Shown here piece after piece: positions 57,599 through 64,000 of a stretch of 64,000 nt of DNA. The notes below the pieces were generated by a model. It had not been told where the DNA came from. It saw only the letters and a list, made by a program, of their open reading frames with translations, and made no database searches. The stretch covers positions 4,269-68,268 of the forward strand of contig CACYWL010000002.1 of NCBI GenBank assembly GCA_902778055.1, read 5' to 3'. The translations under genes were made by a program, and so were the position numbers. The first letter of the stretch is position 1. The number at the start of each line of letters is the position of its first letter. The stretch comes from an uncultured Eubacteriales bacterium (GTDB lineage Bacteria > Bacillota > Clostridia > Christensenellales > Aristaeellaceae).

Positions 57599-60500
57599 TC
57601 AGGGTTTTTCGCCGCGGCTTTCGGGGAGCGGCATCAGGTCCAGCGAGCGGGAGCTTCCGTCCCTGAAGGAGACGGAAACCAGCAGCCGCAGCTCCTCCTG
57701 AACGGGCCGGAGCTCCAGCTGCGCCGGTTTTCCCTGAAGAGCGGTGCCCGGACTGCTCACGTACTCATTGATTCCTCCCTGTACGGTCATCTGGGACAGA
57801 TGCGGCAGGATTCCCTGCTCGTCCGGCAGGCCGATCATCCTCGCCCTCGGCACGGTCATGGACACCAGATCGGACTGATAGGCATAAAGGGACCCGTCCG
57901 CGCTGAAGCCCGTGACCCGGGCTCTCCCGCTCCGCGCGTCGTATTCCCAGGCAATCTCCTGCAGGGGGAACAGGCCCATGTCCTCCGTAAGGATGCTTGG
58001 CTCGGTCAGAATTTCGCCCCGGAGGCCCTCCTCCGTCCGGGTCAGGAAGGTCCAGGCGTCCATCCGCTTTTCCCCCGCAAAGCCCGCAATTATCCCCGGA
58101 AGAAGCGCGGTCAGCGTTCCGTCCTCCCCGACGGCCATGGCCTGGGTGGTCAGCAGCTCCAGAAGTCCGTCCTCCTCAGGCCGGACGACGCTGACGACCG
58201 CTCTCTCAGCGCCCCCGTTTTCCTCCGGATCCGTCCGGATTTCCAGAAGGCGCTGATACTGCTCCGGATGCTCCGGAATCAGAACGTCCTCCGCCAGCGC
58301 CTGCGGGTGGATCTCCCGCTGGAGATCCGTCTCCCCGGCCCGGACGGGGTTTCCGCTCAGTTCATTGCCGTTGCGCCAGGCGGTTTTTCCCATGCGGAAG
58401 GGCTCCTGAACCGTCAGCAGGCACGGCTGCGGGTCCGTTTCCCGCACCCGGTCATAGAAGCAGAGATCGAGCGTCTCCACGGCCGTTTCCTCCGCGGAGG
58501 CACGCTCCAGCGTCTCTCCGGAAAGCAGGACCGGCGTCAGGATTCTCGTATGCGGGGCCAGGTTCAGGCCGAAACCGTCCAGGCCCGAGGAAACGGGGTT
58601 CCCGTTCACCGCGCACGGCCCGGAGCCCAGGCGGATCCAGACCTCCGACAGGTTCTCCGCCTCCAGGGACAGCGCGATTTTTCCGTCCCCGGCCAGGATT
58701 CTCCTCAGCCGGACCCGGTACAGGCTGTTTTCCCGGAGCACGGGAAGCTCCTCCTCCGGCGGATCGGGCAGCTCCTCCGGCGCGTGCACGGCCGGAAACA
58801 GCAGCGTGTCCTCCACCCATCTCCTCCCGCCAAGCGGGTACGGCTCCTTCAGCGGGAAGTCCGCGCGGAAGGTCCGATGTCCTTTTCCCTCCGAAACCAG
58901 CGAAATCTCCCGGATTTCCGTCTCTCCCGCCGCCTGCAGCAGGTTTTCCTCCAGGCATACGTTGACCATCACCGCCTCCGGTCCGTCCGCCAGGGCAAAG
59001 GTCAGGCCGGGATCCAGCAGATTCGTCACAGGCAGGGTGAAGATCCGGCTGCAGCCGGGCTCCAGCTCCTCCAGGTCCGTCAGCTCCGTGCCGATGCCGT
59101 TGACCAGCACCTGCTTCGAGCCGCCGAAGCTTTGGGCGCTCCGGTTTTCTGCGGCCATCCGGATCCGCCATCCGCAGCCGTCGTCCGGTTCGATGCCCAG
59201 GATGCTCATCCTGATTCCGTCCCGCTCCGTCTCCGCCAGCAGTTCCGCCTTCGGCTGAACCTGGCTCAGATCCTCCTGCCGGAACCGGAAAAGGAAGGGA
59301 ATCTCCTTCGCCTCCGTGCTTTCCGCATTCATGGGCCGGATATCCAGAATTCCGGAGATGCTGTCCAGCCGGTCCAGCCTGAAAAGATCGAAGGAATCCA
59401 CGGTGCCCGTCACCCGGTCCGTCCTTCCCGCCCGGGGGTTCAGCGAGACCAGCGCGTCGGTGAGGCGGGAGCCGTTGAGACGGATTTCCCGGGCCATGAT
59501 CCGCAGATCCTCCGTGCCGGTATTCTCCGCCTGCCATTCCAGCTGCAGCCCGTACCGGTCCGGAGAGGTATTCACCGTGCAGCCCAGCGCCATCCGAAGG
59601 TCATCCGTTTCCAGGGTGTTTTCCGCCTTCGCCTCCCGGCGGTACGGGTTCGGAACCTCCGCCGGCAGGCTGCAGACCGCGTTCTGCTGGCTGTCCACGA
59701 TCCGGAAAACGGCATGGCACTGTTCCCCGGTGTCCGCCCGGACGGCCCGCAGGCGCCAGGTGTCCGGCAGCGGAACCGACGAGGTATGGATGGAGTCGCT
59801 CCAGGCTTCCCACTGCTGAAAATCCGGCAGAGTCCGGTCGGCGCCCGCTTCCGGCACCGCCCGGTGGTAGTTGTACAGCTGCAGGGAGCCGTACCCCTCC
59901 TCGGAAAAGCGCATGCGGCTGGAATAGCTCCCCGTTGCCTCGTCCCAGACGCGGACCCGCCGGATTTCCGGATACTCCGTCCGGTCCTCCGCGTCCATTT
60001 CAAAGAGAACCGTCTGTCCCTCCAGGCGGTAGTTCCCCTCCGGAATATAATAGCCGATGACCGTATTGGTCTTTCCGTCGTCCGTCTGAAGGAAGGAAAC
60101 CGGGCCGATCAGCCTTCCGCTCCCGGTCTCCGCGTACAGGAACCGGCCGTCCCAGGAGGCCCGGAGCCTTCCGTCCTCCCCGAGTTCCGCCGGGCAGGAT
60201 GCCATAATCACGCAGTTCTCGTCCAGCTCCGATCCCATGGTATCCCGGAGAATCAGCAGCTGTGCGGAGATCAGGTTCTCCGCCTGCTCCGGCGACAGAT
60301 CCATTTCAAAGGAAAAGCTTCCCTGCCCGTCCGGCGCTTCGGCCCGGGCCGTCAGATCCAGCCATCGGAAAAGCGTTTCCCCGGTCAGCATCCGGCCGAA
60401 GGATTCCACATACTGCTGATAGCCCGCGCTGAAGGGAAGCCCGGCGTAGGCCTCCTTCCATTTCTGCTGAAACCCCGTCTTATTGGCATAGGGGTGATAC

Positions 60501-61582
60501 AGGGACAGTCCGCAGGCACCTTCCTCGCTGGCGCGGCTGTAAACCACCGTCTCCTCCAGCAGGGCCAGCAGGCGCTCCGAGGCCTCGGTCTGATCCATCC
60601 GCCGGACCAGATCCTTCAGGTCCACCAGGTCGTATCCGGAGGACGCGGCTCCCGGATCCGCCTTTCCGAATCCCGTCGCGCTCATCCGCAGGCCGGAAAG
60701 GGCCAGAAACTGCTCCCGGCCCAGCCGCTGCTCCACCGGCACGAAGACCGGATCCAGCGCCTCAATGGTTTCCTGCACCCTCCCCAGATCCGTGCAGGCC
60801 AGGGTCAGAATCTCCCCACTGTCCTCCCGGCCCTCAAAGTAGGCGTCCACGATTCTCCGTCCGGTTTCCGCCCCGTCCGCGTCCTTTTCGATCCCCCGCA
60901 GAAAGGCATAATTCCACCCGAAGGCCGGCTCCGTTTCCTGGGAGGCGATCAGGTATTCCGCCCAGGGCGCCATCTGGCCCGCCACCTCCAGGGAGCTCAT
61001 CAGGCAGGCGTCAAAGCCCAGCCAGCTGAGCTTCCTTCCTTTCAGTCCCCTTTCCAGCGCGCCGGTCACCTCCCGGAGGGTCAGCCGGTCCATCCCGTGC
61101 AGCTCATCCCAGCAGGTGCCCTCCAGCGGTCCGCCGCCGTGATCCCAGAGAATCAGGGCATACCGCTCCGCCGGCCGGTTCTCCAGGCCGTAGCGGAGCA
61201 GCTCCTCCAGCGTCGCCTGCTCCCCCATGTTCAGGGCTTCATCGGACTGCCAGACCCGGCGTATCCGGTTCCCGCCGATTTCATGGATGCCGGTGCTCCG
61301 GGCGTCAAAATAGCCCGCCGTCTCCGCGGTGTCCGAGCCCCCCGTCATCATCAGGACCGAAACCTCCCCGGGGCGGACGCCCGCGTCCAGCATCTCCTGA
61401 ATGTCCGCCGTGGCGGATCCGTACTGGCTTTCCAGATTGCTCCCGCACATGTAGATCATCAGGGTCAGCTTCCGCGCTCCGGTCTCCGCCCCGGCTCCGC
61501 CCACGAAAAGAACCAGCGGAAGAAGAAGCGCCGCGATCTTCAGAAACCTCGTTGTTTTGCTCCGGAACATGATCCTTCTCAT
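57599..61582 (-). CDS. Clostripain family (C11) cysteine protease, very large
   Basis: The 1,327-residue secreted protein has a signal peptide (residues about 12-33, LKIAALLLPLVLFVGGAGAE). A C11 domain (about 38-400) carries LTLMIYMCGSNLES, the catalytic H148 in ILWDHGGG and C193 in LGFDACLMSSLEVA. The remaining 900 residues form several beta-rich domains with no named family visible to me. Clostripains are often much shorter (400-530), so the long C-terminus probably mediates substrate or surface binding. The ATG at 61582 follows GAGGAG; the open frame continues upstream through the promoter. A single chain of this length with no frameshift argues for function. Confidence 0.88.
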   Translation of the reverse strand: MRRIMFRSKTTRFLKIAALLLPLVLFVGGAGAETGARKLTLMIYMCGSNLESQYGSATADIQEMLDAGVRPGEVSVLMMTGGSDTAETAGYFDARSTGIHEIGGNRIRRVWQSDEALNMGEQATLEELLRYGLENRPAERYALILWDHGGGPLEGTCWDELHGMDRLTLREVTGALERGLKGRKLSWLGFDACLMSSLEVAGQMAPWAEYLIASQETEPAFGWNYAFLRGIEKDADGAETGRRIVDAYFEGREDSGEILTLACTDLGRVQETIEALDPVFVPVEQRLGREQFLALSGLRMSATGFGKADPGAASSGYDLVDLKDLVRRMDQTEASERLLALLEETVVYSRASEEGACGLSLYHPYANKTGFQQKWKEAYAGLPFSAGYQQYVESFGRMLTGETLFRWLDLTARAEAPDGQGSFSFEMDLSPEQAENLISAQLLILRDTMGSELDENCVIMASCPAELGEDGRLRASWDGRFLYAETGSGRLIGPVSFLQTDDGKTNTVIGYYIPEGNYRLEGQTVLFEMDAEDRTEYPEIRRVRVWDEATGSYSSRMRFSEEGYGSLQLYNYHRAVPEAGADRTLPDFQQWEAWSDSIHTSSVPLPDTWRLRAVRADTGEQCHAVFRIVDSQQNAVCSLPAEVPNPYRREAKAENTLETDDLRMALGCTVNTSPDRYGLQLEWQAENTGTEDLRIMAREIRLNGSRLTDALVSLNPRAGRTDRVTGTVDSFDLFRLDRLDSISGILDIRPMNAESTEAKEIPFLFRFRQEDLSQVQPKAELLAETERDGIRMSILGIEPDDGCGWRIRMAAENRSAQSFGGSKQVLVNGIGTELTDLEELEPGCSRIFTLPVTNLLDPGLTFALADGPEAVMVNVCLEENLLQAAGETEIREISLVSEGKGHRTFRADFPLKEPYPLGGRRWVEDTLLFPAVHAPEELPDPPEEELPVLRENSLYRVRLRRILAGDGKIALSLEAENLSEVWIRLGSGPCAVNGNPVSSGLDGFGLNLAPHTRILTPVLLSGETLERASAEETAVETLDLCFYDRVRETDPQPCLLTVQEPFRMGKTAWRNGNELSGNPVRAGETDLQREIHPQALAEDVLIPEHPEQYQRLLEIRTDPEENGGAERAVVSVVRPEEDGLLELLTTQAMAVGEDGTLTALLPGIIAGFAGEKRMDAWTFLTRTEEGLRGEILTEPSILTEDMGLFPLQEIAWEYDARSGRARVTGFSADGSLYAYQSDLVSMTVPRARMIGLPDEQGILPHLSQMTVQGGINEYVSSPGTALQGKPAQLELRPVQEELRLLVSVSFRDGSSRSLDLMPLPESRGEKP

Positions 61583-61628
61583 TTTTCGGAACTCCTCGTT
61601 TTTCGGTTTTCCCGAATCTCTTTCCGAT

Positions 61629-61657
61629 ATCCTATCATATCCCCGCAGGACTTTCAA
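61629..61657 (-). promoter_or_regulatory. Promoter of the clostripain-family gene
   Basis: Minus strand TTGAAA (61652-61657), 17 bp, TAGGAT (61629-61634). Confidence 0.5.
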
Positions 61658-61714
61658 TCCTGTCCCGCCTTCCCTGCCTGCCGCGCCGGAAGCGTTCCGC
61701 AGAAGGTTTCCTGC

Positions 61715-61743
61715 TTGCATTTGGACGGCCTCTATGCTAATAT
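61715..61743 (+). promoter_or_regulatory. Promoter of the PAP2 gene
   Basis: TTGCAT (61715-61720), 17 bp, TAATAT (61738-61743). Confidence 0.6.
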
Positions 61744-61779
61744 CCATCCGTGATGATCTAGTTTGAGGAGGTCCGAAAA

Positions 61780-62763
61780 ATGGAAAGCTTTGCCGCTTCC
61801 ACCATTCCCTTTCTGCATGGGCTGGCAAACCTGCGTTTTCAGCCGCTCACCTGGTTTCTTGAAATGCTGACTTATCTGGGGGACGAGAAGCTCTTCGTGG
61901 TGCTCTCCCTCATCGTCTTCTGGTGCTTCTCCAAGCGGGGCGGCCTGTACATGCTGACCTCCGGCTTCGGGGTCAGCAGCCTCGGCCAGGCCATGAAGCT
62001 GCTTTTCCGGATTCCCCGCCCCTGGCTGCTGGATCCGGAGATGGAAAGCCGCGTGGTTCCCTCCGCCCGGGAGTCCAATCTTCTCGGCGACGGGGCGGAC
62101 GGCTGGTCCTTCCCCAGCGGGCATACCCTGATCAGTGTCGGCACCTACGGCGGCATGGCCCTCTGGTTCCGGCAGAAATGGCTCCGGATCGCCGGGATCG
62201 TTCTGGCGGTGCTGGTTCCCTTCTCCCGCCTTTATCTGGGGGTGCACACGCCGGTGGATATCGTGGGCGGCGCGCTGCTGGCCCTGGCTGTGCTCTTTCT
62301 GCTGAAGCCGCTTTTCACCGCGCCCGGGGACGCGAAGATCCACGCGGCGCTGGCCGGCGGCTTTGCCCTGTCCGTGATCGTGCTGATTCTGCTGTACGTG
62401 ACCCGTCCCGCCGGGCTGGGAGAAGGGGATTCCGCCCTGTATGCCAGCGGCGTCAAGAACCTCTGGCAGCTGGTCGGCGCGACGCTGGCCGTCTGGCTGG
62501 CCTTCGAGGTGGATACCCGGTGGACGCATTTTGAGGAGAAGGCGCCCCTGGCGGCGCAGCTCCTGAAGATCGCCGGCGGCAGCCTCATCGTGCTGGGGCT
62601 TCAGGTCGGGGTGCAGAAGCTGCTGCACTACGAAAAGCCCATCACCGCGGACAACGTGACCCGGAACGGCATCATCGCCTGCCTGGCGAATTTCCTGGGG
62701 CTCACCGGCGGCATGACTCTCTGGCCGATGGCCTTCCGCCGTCTTTCAAGAATTGGCAAATAA
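61780..62763 (+). CDS. PAP2 family phosphatase
   Basis: This 327-residue membrane protein with several spans has the three phosphatase motifs KLLFRIPRP (73-81), PSGH (112-115) and SRLYLGVHTPVD (149-160). They lie within an eight-span-like protein whose C-terminal half adds further membrane helices. Likely substrates are lipid phosphates such as undecaprenyl pyrophosphate or phosphatidate. GAGGAGG precedes the ATG. It is monocistronic, with two terminator hairpins downstream. Confidence 0.92.
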   Translation: MESFAASTIPFLHGLANLRFQPLTWFLEMLTYLGDEKLFVVLSLIVFWCFSKRGGLYMLTSGFGVSSLGQAMKLLFRIPRPWLLDPEMESRVVPSARESNLLGDGADGWSFPSGHTLISVGTYGGMALWFRQKWLRIAGIVLAVLVPFSRLYLGVHTPVDIVGGALLALAVLFLLKPLFTAPGDAKIHAALAGGFALSVIVLILLYVTRPAGLGEGDSALYASGVKNLWQLVGATLAVWLAFEVDTRWTHFEEKAPLAAQLLKIAGGSLIVLGLQVGVQKLLHYEKPITADNVTRNGIIACLANFLGLTGGMTLWPMAFRRLSRIGK

Positions 62764-62767
62764 GTAC

Positions 62768-62789
62768 GGAACCGCTGGCCGGCGGTTCC
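62768..62789 (+). terminator. First hairpin after the PAP2 gene
   Basis: GGAACCGC (62768-62775) pairs with GCGGTTCC (62782-62789), 6-nt loop; only TTCC follows, so it is weak alone. Confidence 0.5.
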
Positions 62790-62796
62790 TTCCATA

Positions 62797-62835
62797 AAAA
62801 GGCCCGGGGGATCCTTGGATCCTCCCGGGCCTTTT
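62797..62835. terminator. Bidirectional terminator between PAP2 and ybaK-like genes
   Basis: An A-flanked GGCCCGGG...CCCGGGCC stem that includes GATCC/GGATC (62801-62831), with T4 to the right, between convergent genes. Confidence 0.85.
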
Positions 62836-62854
62836 CTTCTCCCCGGATGCTGCT

Positions 62855-63331
62855 TCAGGGCTCCTCCCTGCACAGATCCGCGAATCGGTAATTCAGAATC
62901 CTTTTCAGCTCCGCCGGGGCGACCCGGACATGAAAGCCGATTTTTCCCGCGCTGAAAACGATCCATTCCCTTTTCTCCGCCGAAGCGTCCAGCCAGGTGG
63001 CGAAGGGCTTCTTCATGCCGATCGGGGAGCATCCGCCGTGGACATACCCGGTCAGGGGCAGCAGGTCCCTGGATTTCAGCATCTCGATGCTCTTCTCCCC
63101 GCTGGCCGCGGCGGCCTTTTTCAGGTCCAGCTCCCCGGCCGCGGGAATGACAAACACATAATGGGCGCCGCTGTGCCCCACGGTGACGAGGGTTTTGTAA
63201 ACCCCCGCGGGCTCCAGCCCCAGCCTTTCCGCGGCTTCCACGCCGCTGAGCGCCTCCGCGCTTTCATAGTGAAAGGCTTCAAAGGGGATCTTTTTCTGCG
63301 TCAGAAGGCGCATGACGTTCGTCTTTTCCAT
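62855..63331 (-). CDS. ybaK: YbaK/EbsC-type aminoacyl-tRNA deacylase (Cys-tRNA(Pro))
   Basis: The 158-residue protein has the YbaK fold: an N-terminal helix (NVMRLLTQKKIPFEAFHY), ERLGLEPAGVYKTLV (with the conserved Lys in VYKTLV) and GYVHGGCSPIGMKK near the end (GG-x-S/C-P-x-G). YbaK clears cysteine wrongly attached to tRNA-Pro. It is immediately downstream of tex (16 bp gap) and likely co-transcribed with it. Confidence 0.93.
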   Translation of the reverse strand: MEKTNVMRLLTQKKIPFEAFHYESAEALSGVEAAERLGLEPAGVYKTLVTVGHSGAHYVFVIPAAGELDLKKAAAASGEKSIEMLKSRDLLPLTGYVHGGCSPIGMKKPFATWLDASAEKREWIVFSAGKIGFHVRVAPAELKRILNYRFADLCREEP

Positions 63332-63347
63332 CTTGTTTTTCCCCGGC

Positions 63348-64000
63348 TTACATTCTGTCCTTCACCATGGTCAGGGCGATCCGGTTCTTTTTCTGATCCA
63401 CGCTGACCACCCAGACCTTCACAATGTCCCCGACCTTCACGACCTCCGACGGATGCCGGATAAACCGCTCCGCCATCCGGGAGATGTGCACCAGCCCGTC
63501 CTGGTGAACGCCGATATCCACGAAGGCCCCGAAGTCGATCACGTTGCGCACCGTGCCGGTCAGCTCCATGCCCGGGGTCAGGTCCTTCATGTCCAGCACA
63601 TCCGTCCGGAGCACGGGCCTGGGCAGCTCGTCCCGGGGATCCCGGCCCGGCTTCCGCAGCTCGGCCAGAATATCCCGCAGGGTCGGCAGGCCGAGACCGG
63701 TTTCCTGCGCCAGCCGCTCCTCCCCGTAGGCCTTCGCCTTTTCTCCGATTTCCGGCAGTCCGCCCCTGGAAAGATCCTTCAGACCGTATCCCAGCCGCTC
63801 CAGAATCTGCCTGGCCGCGTCGTAGCTTTCCGGATGCACGCCGGTTGCGTCCAGGGGATTCCTGCTGTCCGCAACCCGAAGGAACCCGGCGCACTGCTCA
63901 AAGGCCCGCGGCCCGAGCTTGGGCACCTTTTTCAGCGCGGCACGGGTGGACAGGCCGTTTTCTTCCCGGTAGGCCACGATGTTCTTCGCCAGGGCCGGGC
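63348..64000 (-). CDS. tex: Tex family S1 RNA-binding protein, C-terminal part
   Basis: The frame is open to the window edge, so the N-terminus is missing. The visible about 217 residues contain the helix-hairpin-helix region (KVPKLGPRAFEQCAGFLR), the RuvC-like/HhH junction (RNPLDATGVHPESY) and the C-terminal S1 domain (GMELTGTVRNVIDFGAFVDI, then GVHQDGLVHISRM), ending in KNRIALTMVKDRM. Tex binds RNA and affects transcription. Stop is at 63348, 16 bp before the ybaK-like start. Confidence 0.95.
   Translation of the reverse strand, partial: PALAKNIVAYREENGLSTRAALKKVPKLGPRAFEQCAGFLRVADSRNPLDATGVHPESYDAARQILERLGYGLKDLSRGGLPEIGEKAKAYGEERLAQETGLGLPTLRDILAELRKPGRDPRDELPRPVLRTDVLDMKDLTPGMELTGTVRNVIDFGAFVDIGVHQDGLVHISRMAERFIRHPSEVVKVGDIVKVWVVSVDQKKNRIALTMVKDRM

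Noticed and set aside
57800..61753. 1317-residue open frame opposite the clostripain-family gene
   Set aside because: It has low-complexity Arg/Pro/Gln composition and no start signal. The minus strand has a signal peptide and catalytic motifs.

Overview
The window reads as a GC-rich member of the Clostridia from an anaerobic gut or rumen habitat. The evidence is Gram-positive style ribosome binding sites (AGGAGG) and promoters, signal peptides without an outer-membrane system, carbohydrate ABC importers that lack their own ATPase, clostripain-type and PadR/GNAT-type genes, and a pectin-degrading gene set. Pectin-degrading rumen Christensenellales (for example Aristaeellaceae) would fit, but this placement is an inference from gene style, not a database result.

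Layout. 1-955: foreign or degenerate DNA (tail of an unknown ORF, IS-like inverted repeats, a strong hairpin) abutting a tRNA-Arg(CCU) that survives only as its 5' half. 956-7542: housekeeping genes (trpS, thrH), a membrane-anchored coiled-coil protein, a metallo-hydrolase, a zinc-dependent phospholipase C-like protein and small hypotheticals. 7539-25952: pectin/rhamnogalacturonan region with GH28, kduI, kduD, a solute-binding protein plus two permeases behind a palindromic operator, GH105, a MATE exporter, a YetA/PL26-like protein, an unusual ankyrin-GH43 fusion, a second GH43, a ferredoxin-type aldo/keto reductase and a serine hydrolase. 26018-37867: an orphan binding protein, GNAT, a PadR-DUF4097-DUF308 operon, a PfkB kinase, a beta-CASP hydrolase, fucO, GH27 and rpsB-tsf.

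37898-51102: a 13.2-kb integrated element in tRNA-Val(GAC), bounded by a 45-bp direct repeat. It has a tyrosine integrase, an XRE repressor, an excisionase-like protein, a leftward replication/recombination/anti-restriction module (replication organizer, DnaC-like loader, PD-(D/E)XK nucleases, Lar proteins), a sigma factor and an HK97-type prohead protease. It has no capsid, portal, terminase, tail or lysis genes, so it looks like a phage satellite or reduced prophage. Its left 2.2 kb is non-coding and holds integrase-arm-like repeats, two short-unit iteron-like arrays, and at least three promoter-plus-terminator units that look like small RNAs. One Lar-family gene has an in-frame UGA exactly where a zinc-binding Cys is expected, with a hairpin directly after it.

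51103-64000: an M16 metallopeptidase broken by a one-base frameshift, malic enzyme, a second MATE exporter, a very large clostripain-family protease, a PAP2 phosphatase, a YbaK-type deacylase and the C-terminal part of Tex.

How the genes work together: GH28, GH105, YetA/PL26 and the GH43/GH27 enzymes would trim pectin backbone and side chains. The SBP/permease system would import oligogalacturonides or rhamnogalacturonan fragments. KduI and KduD would take the unsaturated uronate product to 2-keto-3-deoxygluconate. FucO would reduce the lactaldehyde made from rhamnose or fucose.
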